The translations under genes were made by a program, and so were the position numbers. From Mariniflexile sp. TRM1-10 (GTDB lineage Bacteria > Bacteroidota > Bacteroidia > Flavobacteriales > Flavobacteriaceae), in contig NZ_CP022985.1 of assembly GCF_003425985.1 (NCBI RefSeq), forward strand, positions 409,501 through 473,500: a stretch of DNA of 64,000 nucleotides, in the 5' to 3' direction. Shown piece by piece: positions 15,317 to 24,569 of the stretch. The notes under the pieces are model-generated. The model saw only the letters and a program-made list of their open reading frames with translations. It was not told the origin of the DNA and did no database searches. Position 1 is the first letter of the stretch, and every line of letters starts with the position of its first letter.

Positions 15317-17394
15317 ATTTTTAAATCATGGCATGCAGAAATATATTGTGCTGCAGACCATGCCTGGTAGGATTTACCCATGGGCTTTCCGGTAATTCCG
15401 TGTGCCCATTCTGTAAATTCCCATGCTTCATTTACTCCTTCTTTATTGATTAAAGCTAGTTTATGCAATTCGGCTATTGCCATTTCTTTTAAGCCAAGTT
15501 TATTTATGAATTTAACCCAAAAACCACCCACAAAAGGCCATATACCTCCATTGTGATAGTGGTTTGGTAAATTTAAAAGGTTCACTGTATAATAAGGCCG
15601 CCAGTCTGGATCTCCCGGGCTTACAACGGGATACACATTCGCCACAGGAAAAGGCTCGTTAACACCTACTCCTAGCATAAAACGTAAAGTTTGATGTGCT
15701 TTATCTGCGTCAATTGTACCGTGTAAAAAAGCAAGTACATTGCCTAAAATATCGCAACGCCAACTAAAATCAAACGGTGTTACTTGAGCAATCAAATATG
15801 TAGTATCCCCTAAACTAAATTGCCTTTCAGCAAAAGAAAACGATTGAAATAATTTTTGTTGTGTAGAAGGCCAAAAATTTTGAAGTATTTCCTTTTTTAT
15901 AACTTGAGACCAACGAATATACTCCCCAGCTTGCTCATAATCACCTAACATTTCCAACATACGACCAAAACATACATTGGCTCTATACCATAATATTTCA
16001 TCATATAGAATGTTATAACTCCTCCCAAACAAATCAGTCCAATCCCCTGCTTCCGGTATTTCCAGTAACGCATCGTTATTACCATCATGTGCACCAAGCC
16101 ATCGCATGGTTTCTTTTATATCTGAAACATGGTCCCTTAAAAAAGCAATATCCTTTGTTACATTCACATATTCGAAAAAGGCAATGACAACCCAAAGTCC
16201 GCTATCAATGGAACAAATACCTCCTACTCCAGAATAATCCGGTACATTATCTTTTATGCGTACATTGGAAGGAATTTGTCCACTACGCGAAATATGCTCC
16301 ATTAAGGTTAGTAGTGTTTGGCGTTGACATTTGTGGATTTCTTTATCATGTAATAAAGGAAGTGACCCTATAACAGTTATAGCTCCATCTCTAGCCCAAA
16401 CGCTATGATAATTTTCGTCGGTGCCATTAGGCACATTATCCTTCATGGAACACGCCGAAAAACCAAGTGGTGTGATATTTTTTCGTAATGCTTCAATGGC
16501 TTTATCATAGCCTTCGCGTATCAAAGCTATTTTTTCATCTTCATCTTCATGAGCAGCTGCATTGTTTAGTTCCTTTTTTATAAAAAAATCATCGGAATGA
16601 TCTTCATTATTCGTATTTATAGCATCTTCAGGCAAGATACCATAATAAACCAAACCTTCTATAATACCATTACTATAGTCGCTTTCGGAATGATACACTT
16701 GTCGGTGCTTGGTATATTTATAGAGTTCTTCATGGGCATTGGCGACTACAATACCTTTTACATCTTCCATATCGAACATGGCGCAATCGTTTCCACTATC
16801 GCCAGCCACTAACGTACTATGCGATTCTACATCTAATTTGTTTAATAACCACTGCAATGCGTTGCCTTTGTTGGCCCACTTTGGTAAAATATCTAAAAAT
16901 TTTTCGCCCGAATAAACAACATTAACATGCATTTTTGCGCTTGCAAAAACTTCTTCTATATTATCTATAAGCTCTGGGCCAGCATCGTGTAAATAATAAC
17001 TTCGTTTATAAGCATGTTGAAATTTAGTAGGCTGCTCACTTATGGGATAATTAATATTACTGATAAGTTCTTCAACAGCTTCCAAATCCCAACCCTCATC
17101 TAGAACGTCATTAAACTCTTTAACTATAGATTTATTTTTATAGTCGTAAATAAGCGTTCCCACACCAGCTATTATATAATGTGGCTCGGGTAAAACCCCC
17201 TTTTTTATTAGGTTTAGAACATCGTCGATTAACCGTCCTGAATTATAGGTTAATAAAACCTCAGAATCTGGTTTATAGGTATTCCATATAGTAGTAAAAT
17301 TAGTTTTAAGGGTATGAAACTCTAATAATGTATTATCCACATCAAAGGATAATAATTTGATATCATGTTGTTTATTACTTTTTTTTACATCCAT
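15310..17394 (-). CDS. Fusion: sucrose-phosphatase-like HAD domain + GH100-like (alpha/alpha)6 hydrolase domain
   Basis: Two enzymes in one 694-residue chain. Residues 1-265 form a HAD phosphatase of the S6PP type: FDVDNTL with D18 and D20, LLTYNSGR, KGNALQWLL and GDSGNDCAMFD. After an acidic linker, residues ~300-694 form an (alpha/alpha)6 barrel with NYHSVWARDGAITVIGS, EAGDWTDLFGR and YHNGGIWPFVGGFW, resembling neutral/alkaline invertases (GH100) and the amylo-glucosidase group. With the adjacent synthase-like glycosyltransferase it could make, dephosphorylate and cleave a sucrose-like disaccharide. The C-terminus and stop codon lie at a repeat fragment. Whether the hydrolase acts on the product of its own pathway is inference. 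Confidence 0.8.
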   Translation of the reverse strand: MDVKKSNKQHDIKLLSFDVDNTLLEFHTLKTNFTTIWNTYKPDSEVLLTYNSGRLIDDVLNLIKKGVLPEPHYIIAGVGTLIYDYKNKSIVKEFNDVLDEGWDLEAVEELISNINYPISEQPTKFQHAYKRSYYLHDAGPELIDNIEEVFASAKMHVNVVYSGEKFLDILPKWANKGNALQWLLNKLDVESHSTLVAGDSGNDCAMFDMEDVKGIVVANAHEELYKYTKHRQVYHSESDYSNGIIEGLVYYGILPEDAINTNNEDHSDDFFIKKELNNAAAHEDEDEKIALIREGYDKAIEALRKNITPLGFSACSMKDNVPNGTDENYHSVWARDGAITVIGSLPLLHDKEIHKCQRQTLLTLMEHISRSGQIPSNVRIKDNVPDYSGVGGICSIDSGLWVVIAFFEYVNVTKDIAFLRDHVSDIKETMRWLGAHDGNNDALLEIPEAGDWTDLFGRSYNILYDEILWYRANVCFGRMLEMLGDYEQAGEYIRWSQVIKKEILQNFWPSTQQKLFQSFSFAERQFSLGDTTYLIAQVTPFDFSWRCDILGNVLAFLHGTIDADKAHQTLRFMLGVGVNEPFPVANVYPVVSPGDPDWRPYYTVNLLNLPNHYHNGGIWPFVGGFWVKFINKLGLKEMAIAELHKLALINKEGVNEAWEFTEWAHGITGKPMGKSYQAWSAAQYISACHDLKII

Positions 17395-17632
17395 ATTTTA
17401 TTGTGATAATATATTAAATTATACAGGTTAAGTGCCAAACGCCCTTGACGCGGTGTTATATCCCAATATACAAAAAATTAAATTTATCATCGAAAATCAC
17501 TTCTTAAATAGTGAGAAAAAACGTATAAATATAAAACAAAATAAAAGTTTATATTATCAAAAATGAAAATAAGATTGACGCAAATAAGAAAATGACATCA
17601 GAATACTGAGTAATAAAGGAAAGTCATAAAAA

Positions 17633-17660
17633 AGGCTTAAAATCAAATTATTTTAAGCCT
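17633..17660 (-). terminator. Terminator of the MoxR-like gene
   Basis: AGGCTTAAAAT (17633-17643) pairs with ATTTTAAGCCT (17650-17660); on the minus strand a T run follows. It lies 36 bp after the stop codon. The rest of the 17395-17696 gap shows only AT-rich sequence that should hold the promoter of the fusion gene. Confidence 0.85.
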
Positions 17661-17696
17661 GTTCCAAAAAAATAAAATAGTTAAAAGCTTATTTCG

Positions 17697-19163
17697 TCAA
17701 ATACCACTTATAAAACTACCATAAGGATCTTTAAATTGAGTGCCTTCTGTAAACCTGAATTTACTGAGTAACTTAAATTCAACCAATGCCCAAAGCACAA
17801 ACTCCTTCATAAAATAGGAATCTTCTTTTCTTAAATTTGGTTGGTATATCCCCAGTAAATCATCTAAAGAAGAAATGGCATCCAGTATATTTTTGTATTC
17901 TTTATCCCTGATTTCGTCCAATAATTCAAAACCGTCACTTTGATTGAAAAACCAAGATACAATGTCGTCATAAGGACTTTCCTCTTCTTGTTTTTTTAGT
18001 TTTTCTATTTTAGGAAAAAGCTTTGGAAATAAACTTTTAACCGCTTCACCAATTAAATTATACGCAACTATGGCAGCTCCCTCCTGTTCGCCTTCATAAA
18101 CCAACTCAACCTTTCCGGTAACAGATGGAATGATGCCCACAAAATCGCTTAAACGCACCGTGGTTTTATCGTCTCCCGATTTTAAAGCGCGTCGTTCGGC
18201 TGTACTTAATAAATTCTCAAAGGCTGTAATACTTAATCTGGCACTCACACCACTTTTTGCATCTATATAGTCACTTTTTCTGGCTTCAAATACAATTTGT
18301 TCTAACAAATCTTTAGCTAAATCTGGTACTGTAACAGACGCTGTTTGACTTTCTAAAACCTTAGCTTCTTGAGCCGTAATTAGCTTTGCAGTTTCTATAT
18401 CTGCTGGATAATGGGTTAAAATTTGAGACCCAATCCGATCTTTTAATGGGGTTACAATACTTCCTCTGTTTGTATAGTCCTCAGGATTTGCGGTAAATAA
18501 AAACTGAATATCCAACGGTAACCTCAACTTAAAACCTCTAATTTGAACATCGCCTTCTTGCAAAATATTAAATAAAGCGACTTGAATTCTTGCTTGTAAA
18601 TCCGGTAACTCATTAATGACGAAAATACAACGATTGGCTCTAGGTATCATCCCGTAGTGAATGACGCGATCATCGGCATAACTCAGTTTTAAATTGGCTG
18701 CTTTAATCGGATCCACATCACCAATAATATCTGCCACCGTAACATCTGGTGTTGCTAACTTTTCAGCAAAACGTTCGCTTCTGTGCAACCACGAAATGGG
18801 TGTATCATCTCCTTTTTCATTAATTAATTCTTTGGCATACCTTGATATAGGCTGAAAGGGATCGTCATTAATTTCAGAACCTTCCACATACGGAATGTAT
18901 TCATCTAATAAATTCAACATTAACCGTGCTAAACGTGTTTTTGCTTGTCCACGCAAACCCAACAAATTAATATTATGACGCGATAAAATGGCCCGTTCCA
19001 ACTCAGGAATTACGGTGTTTTCATAACCATGAACACCTTCAAAAGTGGTTTCATTATTTTTTATTCTCTGAATGAGATTATCCCGCAATTCATCTTTTAT
19101 AGATTTACTTTTATAGCCTATTTTTTTTAAGTCGCCTAGTGTCTTAATATCCTTTATTTCCAT
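17697..19163 (-). CDS. MoxR/ChlI-like AAA+ ATPase
   Basis: A 488-residue AAA+ protein of the Mg-chelatase/MoxR type. Walker A reads GLRGQAKTRLAR, Walker B CIFVINELPDL with the second acidic residue displaced, sensor LFTANPEDYTNRG, and the arginine-finger region LKDRIGSQILTHYP. The C-terminal third (from about 330) is helical. Its partner is the VWA-domain gene directly upstream on the same strand, the ChlI/ChlD- or MoxR/VWA-type pairing used for chaperone-like insertion of metals or cofactors. No chelatase large subunit (ChlH) is near, so chlorophyll-type chelation is unlikely. Confidence 0.85.
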   Translation of the reverse strand: MEIKDIKTLGDLKKIGYKSKSIKDELRDNLIQRIKNNETTFEGVHGYENTVIPELERAILSRHNINLLGLRGQAKTRLARLMLNLLDEYIPYVEGSEINDDPFQPISRYAKELINEKGDDTPISWLHRSERFAEKLATPDVTVADIIGDVDPIKAANLKLSYADDRVIHYGMIPRANRCIFVINELPDLQARIQVALFNILQEGDVQIRGFKLRLPLDIQFLFTANPEDYTNRGSIVTPLKDRIGSQILTHYPADIETAKLITAQEAKVLESQTASVTVPDLAKDLLEQIVFEARKSDYIDAKSGVSARLSITAFENLLSTAERRALKSGDDKTTVRLSDFVGIIPSVTGKVELVYEGEQEGAAIVAYNLIGEAVKSLFPKLFPKIEKLKKQEEESPYDDIVSWFFNQSDGFELLDEIRDKEYKNILDAISSLDDLLGIYQPNLRKEDSYFMKEFVLWALVEFKLLSKFRFTEGTQFKDPYGSFISGI

Positions 19164-19194
19164 AGTTTCATTTTAATTTCAAAAATCATATGAG

Positions 19195-19253
19195 TAACTT
19201 TTAACTCATAACTTTTAACTCATAACTTATAACTTATAACTCATAACTTATAA
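19195..19253. repeat. Degenerate tandem repeat of TAACTCATAACTT units
   Basis: About five imperfect copies of a 9-13 bp unit (TAACTTTTAACTCA, TAACTTATAACT) fill the 92-bp gap between the ATPase and VWA genes. Confidence 0.75.
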
Positions 19254-19255
19254 TC

Positions 19256-20383
19256 CTATCCCCTTATCCTCTTTTTTCTATTAGTTTCATAATCTTCAAA
19301 AATCATTTCACCCAAGCCTTTTAATCCAGTATAAAATGCTTTTCCTTGGTTGGCATAAGTAAACTCTCGTACAAATTGCATTAAATAAGGATCTTTAGCA
19401 ATCATAAAAGTTGTTATGGGAATGTGCAACCGTCTGGCTTGTTGTGCCATAGCGTAACACTTATTGGTAATAAATGGATTTAACCCAACACTGTCTTTAT
19501 AATAGTGGCCATCTGGCATACGCACACAACTTGGCTTCCCATCGGTTATCATAAAAATCTGTTTATTGGTATTTCGCTTTCTTCTAAGTAAATCCATAGC
19601 CAACTGTAAACCATCGACGGTATTTGTGTGGTAAGGACCGACTTTTAGATAGGGCAAATCCTTGATTTCTATCTGCCACGCATCGTTACCAAACACTAAA
19701 ATATCCAATGTGTCTTTGGGGTAACGTGTGGTGATTAATTCTGCCAAAGCCATGGCTACTTTCTTTGCTGGTGTAATTCTATCTTCACCATAAAGTATCA
19801 TGCTGTGGCTAATATCAATCATTAATACAGTACTCATTTGGGATTTATGGAGTGTATCTTCTACAACCAAATCATCTTCTGAAATACTAAAATTTCCAAT
19901 ACCATGATTTATTTGGGCGTTCTTCAAACTTTCGGTCATAGAAACTTTATCTAAAGCATCTCCAAATTGATAGGTTCTAAAATCGCCCGTATGCTCATCG
20001 CCAATACCAGGACTCTTACTTTTATGGTTGCCTTGACCACTGCGTTTTATATTGCCAAAAATCTGGTCGAGTGCTTGTTGACGAATGGCACGTTCTGTTT
20101 TAGCAGTAATTGCCATGCCTCCATTTCCATTGGGATCTATTTTCTCTCTTATATAACCTTTCTTTTTAAGGTCTTCTATAAAATCATCAATGGTATAATC
20201 TGGAGTTGTTAATTCGTATTCTTTGTCTAATTCCCGCAACCAATCCATGGCTTCGTCAAAATCGCCAGATGTGTGCGTAATAAGCTCTTTAAAAATATCA
20301 AAAAGTTTATCGAAGGGTGCCTGTTCTGGAGCTTCGTATTTTTTGAAAACGAAACCCTTTCTTGAAGTCGTGTATTTTGTCAT
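19256..20383 (-). CDS. VWA-domain protein, partner of the MoxR-like ATPase
   Basis: The 375-residue protein has a C-terminal von Willebrand A domain whose metal-dependent adhesion site reads VLMIDISHSM (DxSxS), with a following threonine in the TNTVDGLQ segment and aspartate in FMITDGKPS. The N-terminal ~170 residues are charged and helical. An ATG 10 codons further up (20413) exists, but MTKYTTSRKGFVFKKYEAPE from 20383 looks like the native start. The gene precedes the ATPase in the same direction, so the two are likely co-transcribed and act together. No signal peptide or membrane segment is seen, so it is cytoplasmic. Confidence 0.85.
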   Translation of the reverse strand: MTKYTTSRKGFVFKKYEAPEQAPFDKLFDIFKELITHTSGDFDEAMDWLRELDKEYELTTPDYTIDDFIEDLKKKGYIREKIDPNGNGGMAITAKTERAIRQQALDQIFGNIKRSGQGNHKSKSPGIGDEHTGDFRTYQFGDALDKVSMTESLKNAQINHGIGNFSISEDDLVVEDTLHKSQMSTVLMIDISHSMILYGEDRITPAKKVAMALAELITTRYPKDTLDILVFGNDAWQIEIKDLPYLKVGPYHTNTVDGLQLAMDLLRRKRNTNKQIFMITDGKPSCVRMPDGHYYKDSVGLNPFITNKCYAMAQQARRLHIPITTFMIAKDPYLMQFVREFTYANQGKAFYTGLKGLGEMIFEDYETNRKKRIRG

Positions 20384-20470
20384 AGCTGTATAAAAATACT
20401 GTTTTTTATACAAAAATGAAGATACTTTAATCAGATTTATCTATTCTTTAACATGTGAAAATTATAGATG

Positions 20471-21148
20471 TTATTCAACACGTTTTAAGCCCTCTAGATT
20501 TTCAATTCGTATTTGTTTTCCAACAACAGAAATTAAGGCTTCTTTTTTAAATTGCGATAAAACCCGAATGGCAGACTCGGTTGCTGTACCAACAATGTTT
20601 GCAAAATCTTCGCGGGATAATAGGATACTTAAGGTTTTATCTGGATTCACACCAAAACTATCATGAATATAAACCAAGGTTTCTGCTAAACGCTGCCGTA
20701 CCGATTTTTGAGCCATATTCACAATAATATTATCTGCTTCTTTTAAATCGTGAGCCATTTCCTTTAAAACATCAAATGAAAACTTTGGGTTATTTTGTAA
20801 ATTGTTAATTATTTCTCTTTTAGGAATAAAACAAACTTCCATATTGTTTAAGGCTACTGCTTGTAAATTTGAAACCTCGTCGGTAATAAGGGAACGCTGG
20901 CCTAATAATTGGCCTTTTACAACCATTTTTACTATTTGGTCCTTACCATTTTCGCTTAGCTTAGACAATTTACAAATACCTTCTTTTACACAATAAACAC
21001 CGTTAATAGATTCGCCTTCATCAAAAATAATTTCACCTTTTTTAATAAACTTAGAGGTTTTACAACCTGAAATTCGAACAAGCTCTTCTTTAGTTAAAGA
21101 TTTAAGCGCGTTGAATTGTTTAATAATACATTGTTCACACTTTCCCAT
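20471..21148 (-). CDS. Crp/Fnr-family regulator, Fnr-like with N-terminal cysteines
   Basis: The 225-residue protein has a cyclic-nucleotide-binding-type beta-roll (residues ~25-130), a dimer helix, and a winged helix with LSREDFANIVGTATESAIR as recognition region. It starts MGKCEQC (C4, C7) and has further cysteines at C29 and C106, a set that could bind an iron-sulfur cluster like Fnr, although the spacing differs from E. coli Fnr (C20, C23, C29, C122). The ESxxR recognition helix suits TGA-containing half-sites such as those found upstream of usp, ccoI, ccoS and hemN. It is therefore one of two candidate regulators of those promoters. Confidence 0.88.
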   Translation of the reverse strand: MGKCEQCIIKQFNALKSLTKEELVRISGCKTSKFIKKGEIIFDEGESINGVYCVKEGICKLSKLSENGKDQIVKMVVKGQLLGQRSLITDEVSNLQAVALNNMEVCFIPKREIINNLQNNPKFSFDVLKEMAHDLKEADNIIVNMAQKSVRQRLAETLVYIHDSFGVNPDKTLSILLSREDFANIVGTATESAIRVLSQFKKEALISVVGKQIRIENLEGLKRVE

Positions 21149-21200
21149 TCTTGTTGATTGAAGGTTATAAAAACATTATAAGATTTGTTAAGCCATCATT

Positions 21201-22040
21201 TTAATGTAATACTAAAAAAGGCACATCTTTATAATAACTAATTTCATTGACGGTTGGATGAAATAAAATGAGCTGGAAATAATTTAAATTCTTCGCCAAC
21301 ATGGTTATTAAATTAATTCCTCTTTCATCTACAAACTGCTGCACGGCATTCTCTATATGTTTATTAGTTAAAAAATGAAAGCTACGGGTGTAATTAGTAA
21401 AATAATCATCTAAATATTCCTTGTTTTTTTGTTGGTCTTCGTTAAGCTCCAAACCATATTTATTTACATGTAACACATTAACCGTTGCATTATTTACTTC
21501 AATAATATCCAGTATGGGCTGCAACGTCTCTGGTCGGTAAAAAATGGAGAAATCGGTTGGAAATGCAATCTCTTTGAGTTCTGTATACTTGGCATTTTCC
21601 GGCACAACCATGGTTGTACATTTTACTTTTGTAATAACATTTCCCGCATTGGTGCCTATGGCTATTTTTTTTAAACCCGAAGCACCTTTTGTTCCCATTA
21701 CAATAAGATTAATTCTATTTTTAACGACTTGTTCCCTAATGGAATCGACGAGATAATTACTATCTGAAATTATAAAAAACCGATGCTTAGGATTTCTTGG
21801 AAGATTGTCGTAAATCCGCTTTAAAGTTTCCTGCAATAACTTTTTTGGGGATTTTGTTAAAGTTTCAGAAGCAACACTTTTATTTTGCACGCCAGCACTT
21901 CCACTAGTTACTAATGTACCAGCTGTATTAACGTGTAATAAATAAAAGTTACAGGACGATTTACTGAAAAATTTGAGTGCATAATCTATAGCATTCCATG
22001 CATTTTCAGAAAAATCTGTTGGTATTAAAATATTCTTCAT
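21201..22040 (-). CDS. Tandem universal stress protein
   Basis: A 279-residue protein with two UspA domains. The first is MKNILIPTDFSENAWNAIDYA with the nucleotide-binding tail LIVMGTKGASGLKKIAIGTN; the second, from about residue 145, is degenerate. The ATG at 22040 is used, since the extra 12 residues from 22076 are unlike the family. A TACTTTTG -7 box at 22069-22062 and a Crp/Fnr-like palindrome at 22092-22105 precede it with the same spacing as the cbb3 oxidase promoters. That suggests induction on oxygen limitation, as for anaerobic Usp proteins of other bacteria. Confidence 0.87.
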   Translation of the reverse strand: MKNILIPTDFSENAWNAIDYALKFFSKSSCNFYLLHVNTAGTLVTSGSAGVQNKSVASETLTKSPKKLLQETLKRIYDNLPRNPKHRFFIISDSNYLVDSIREQVVKNRINLIVMGTKGASGLKKIAIGTNAGNVITKVKCTTMVVPENAKYTELKEIAFPTDFSIFYRPETLQPILDIIEVNNATVNVLHVNKYGLELNEDQQKNKEYLDDYFTNYTRSFHFLTNKHIENAVQQFVDERGINLITMLAKNLNYFQLILFHPTVNEISYYKDVPFLVLH

Positions 22041-22091
22041 GCCTATTTGTCTTCTAAGAAACAAAAGTAAAGGCATGGGCTTTAACTAAAT

Positions 22092-22105
22092 ATGACCAAA
22101 ATCAT
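22092..22105 (-). promoter_or_regulatory. Crp/Fnr-like box (usp promoter)
   Basis: ATGACCAAAATCAT fits ATGAY-N4-RTCAT. On the minus strand the perfect -7 box TACTTTTG (22069-22062) ends 36.5 bp from its centre. Confidence 0.7.
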
Positions 22106-22140
22106 AATTGGTTTTTATTTGAATAAAAAAAGAACCAAAG

Positions 22141-22161
22141 GATAAAATTTAAACAGTCTCT
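22141..22161 (+). repeat. Solo right end of the palindromic repeat family
   Basis: The 21 bases match 37581-37601 with one change (GATAAAATTTAAACAG then TCTCT against TTTCT). The stop codon of the REC-Crp gene (22163-22161) begins on its last base. Confidence 0.65.
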
Positions 22162-23216
22162 TAGCTTATTTGCTGTAGTTTATTAATATCTAAAATTTTA
22201 ATATTTCTACCTTCAATTTCAATAATACCCAAATCCTTAAAGCCTGAAAGTGTTCTTATTAGGCTCTCTATGGCTACACCTGCAACACTAGCTAAATCGT
22301 TTCTGGAAATTCTAATAGAATCATTGGGTTTATGGTTAAGCTTTTCGGCAAATTTCAGTATGGTGGTAGCCGTTCTTCTCTTAACCGAACTGTATGCCAT
22401 TTGTAACAATTGTTCTTTTACAACCGTTAAATCGTCCGTTAACAACTGTATGAGTTCCAAAGTGACATTATGGTTGGTATTGAGCACATTTTTCAATTCA
22501 TTTTTAGAAAGTGCCACCAATTCCGAATCTTTTATAGCTGTTGCCGTTTCTTGATAGGGCGTGTTCTGTGTAAAGGAGGTATAACCAAACAAATCATCTT
22601 CTTTATATAGAGCCGTTGTTAAATCCTTACCTTGTTCGTCCAGTTTGTGGCATTTAACCAATCCTTTTGATATTAAAAATATATTATTGGAATTTTGCCC
22701 TTCTTCGTAAATAATATCACCTTTAGCATAGCTTATTTCATTGCCGTTATCATCAAAAAAGTTTTTGAGGTCATTAAGTGTTCTAAGTTCATCCTCTTGA
22801 TTAGAAATAGAATTTTTTTGAGCTTCGAAACTTCTGTCTTTTAAAATAGCGGCCTTAGCTAACCTACTTTCAATGGCACTTATTAATTCTTCTTCTTCAA
22901 AAGGTTTGGTGATGTAATCGTCTGCGCCTAAATCCATACCTTTTCTAACATCTTTACGCTCTGTTTTTGCAGAGAGAAATATAAAAGGAATGTGTTTGGT
23001 TTTTTCATTTTCAGCCAAGGCCTCCAAAACACCATAACCATCAAGTTCGGGCATCATAATGTCACACACAATAATATCTGGAAAATCCTTTCTTGCCATG
23101 TCCAAACCAATTTTACCGTTTGGAGCTGTGATAACATTATAATCGGACAGTTCTAATAATTCCGCTGTATTTTCCCTTAAAATAACATCGTCTTCTATCA
23201 GTAATATTTTCTTCAT
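22161..23216 (-). CDS. Response regulator fused to a Crp/Fnr-type DNA-binding module (REC-Crp)
   Basis: The 351 residues join a receiver domain (1-120; phospho-acceptor D52 in VCDIMMPELDG, K104 in ITKPFEEEE) to a cyclic-nucleotide-type sensor domain (~150-265) and a Crp winged helix (~285-345; ISRNDLASVAGVAIESLIR). This fusion lets a histidine kinase drive a Crp-like factor directly. Its start codon overlaps the stop of the kinase gene by 4 bp (ATGA), so the two are translationally coupled partners. The recognition helix is similar to that of the Fnr-like protein at 20471, so both may read the same sites. Confidence 0.9.
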   Translation of the reverse strand: MKKILLIEDDVILRENTAELLELSDYNVITAPNGKIGLDMARKDFPDIIVCDIMMPELDGYGVLEALAENEKTKHIPFIFLSAKTERKDVRKGMDLGADDYITKPFEEEELISAIESRLAKAAILKDRSFEAQKNSISNQEDELRTLNDLKNFFDDNGNEISYAKGDIIYEEGQNSNNIFLISKGLVKCHKLDEQGKDLTTALYKEDDLFGYTSFTQNTPYQETATAIKDSELVALSKNELKNVLNTNHNVTLELIQLLTDDLTVVKEQLLQMAYSSVKRRTATTILKFAEKLNHKPNDSIRISRNDLASVAGVAIESLIRTLSGFKDLGIIEIEGRNIKILDINKLQQIS

Positions 23217-24457
23217 TGTTTCACTTTATTTGGTAATATAAATGTAAAGTCGCTTCCCATATTTTCTTCACTAGTAAAGCTTATTGTGCCTCCTAAATTT
23301 TCTAAATGGCTTTTTACAATATTCAGCCCAATGCCAGTTCCTTGGGTAAGCAGTGCATTTTCAGCCCTAAAATAACGATTAAATATGTTTTTTTGATCGT
23401 TAAGGGGAATTCCAATACCATTATCCTTAATCTTAAACGTGGTATTTTTATCATTCTGCTTTATTTGAATATCTACCAAGGTGTTTTCTGATGAGTATTT
23501 AATGGCATTATGTACCAAGTTGGACAATGCCAACTCTACAATTTTTTCATCTTGAAACATGGAGTAATCATCAATATTTTCAGGATATTTTATTTCTTGG
23601 CCTTCTTTTAAAAGCATATTGGCGTTATATACCACTTCATTAACAATTTTGCTTATTTTAAACGTGCTGAATTTATAATTAATTTTACCGGTATCTAATT
23701 TTTCAATGGATAAGAAATCATTTAAAATATTATTAAGATAATGCACTTTGTCTGAAATGGTTTTTATGTGCTTATCCCTTCTCTCTTGTTGTTCGGTCAA
23801 CTTATATTTACTCAACAACATAGCCGAAGTTAAAATACCACTTAAAGGCGTTTTAAACTCATGGGAGACTAACGATAAAAATTTTGTTTTTAATTCGTTG
23901 AGTTCCTTTTCCTTTTTAAGAGCGTTTTTTATTTTATTTTGGGCCTCAATCCGTTTTTTAATTTCGGCATCTCGTTCTTTGTTTACAATTTTTAATTCTT
24001 CTACAGTATCACTTAAAGTCTTTGTACGCTCACTAACCTTTTTTTCCAATTGATCGTTTAGTTCCAGCAATTCAAGCTCTTGTTGCTTGCGTATAGAAAT
24101 ATCTATAACCAATGCCATTACAAACGATTCCCCATTAATTTCCAAAGGATTTAAACCTGCCTCTACAGGAAATGAGTTGCCGTTTTTGTGAGCCCCAAAC
24201 AAATCACGCCCACGTCCCATTTGCCTACTTTCCTTATGATCCATAAAACCTTCTACATGGGCAGCATGGCCAGCATGGTATTTTTGTGGAATTAACACAT
24301 TAAGATGTTGGCCTATAAGTTCATCTTTATTGTAACCAAACATGCGCTCTGCTGAAGCATTTGTTTCAACAATATGTTGCTGATTGTTTACTACAATAAC
24401 ACCTTCTGACACAGCTTCAAAAAGCACATTAAAAACATCTTTGTCGTTCTGATACAT
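23213..24457 (-). CDS. PAS-domain sensor histidine kinase
   Basis: A 414-residue soluble kinase: PAS domain (residues ~8-122), coiled-coil (~125-185), HisKA with phospho-acceptor H199 in FLSLVSHEFKTPL, and an ATPase domain with IKDNGIGIP and GTGIGLNIVK. No membrane segment is visible, so it senses a cytoplasmic signal. In the PAS domain, PQKYHAGHAAHVEGF places H64 where FixL has its haem-ligand histidine, and MGRGRDLFG has an arginine at the FixL oxygen-site position; both are also seen in haem-free PAS domains, so haem binding is only a hypothesis. It is co-transcribed with the REC-Crp regulator. Confidence 0.88.
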   Translation of the reverse strand: MYQNDKDVFNVLFEAVSEGVIVVNNQQHIVETNASAERMFGYNKDELIGQHLNVLIPQKYHAGHAAHVEGFMDHKESRQMGRGRDLFGAHKNGNSFPVEAGLNPLEINGESFVMALVIDISIRKQQELELLELNDQLEKKVSERTKTLSDTVEELKIVNKERDAEIKKRIEAQNKIKNALKKEKELNELKTKFLSLVSHEFKTPLSGILTSAMLLSKYKLTEQQERRDKHIKTISDKVHYLNNILNDFLSIEKLDTGKINYKFSTFKISKIVNEVVYNANMLLKEGQEIKYPENIDDYSMFQDEKIVELALSNLVHNAIKYSSENTLVDIQIKQNDKNTTFKIKDNGIGIPLNDQKNIFNRYFRAENALLTQGTGIGLNIVKSHLENLGGTISFTSEENMGSDFTFILPNKVKQ

Positions 24458-24569
24458 TTAATTATATAACATTTAAAATTTTTATTTACTAAAATAAAAC
24501 CTACTTAAAATGGAAGCTTGGTAAAAATACTTAAAACCTCGTAAATCAAATAAAACAGTGTATGTTTTT

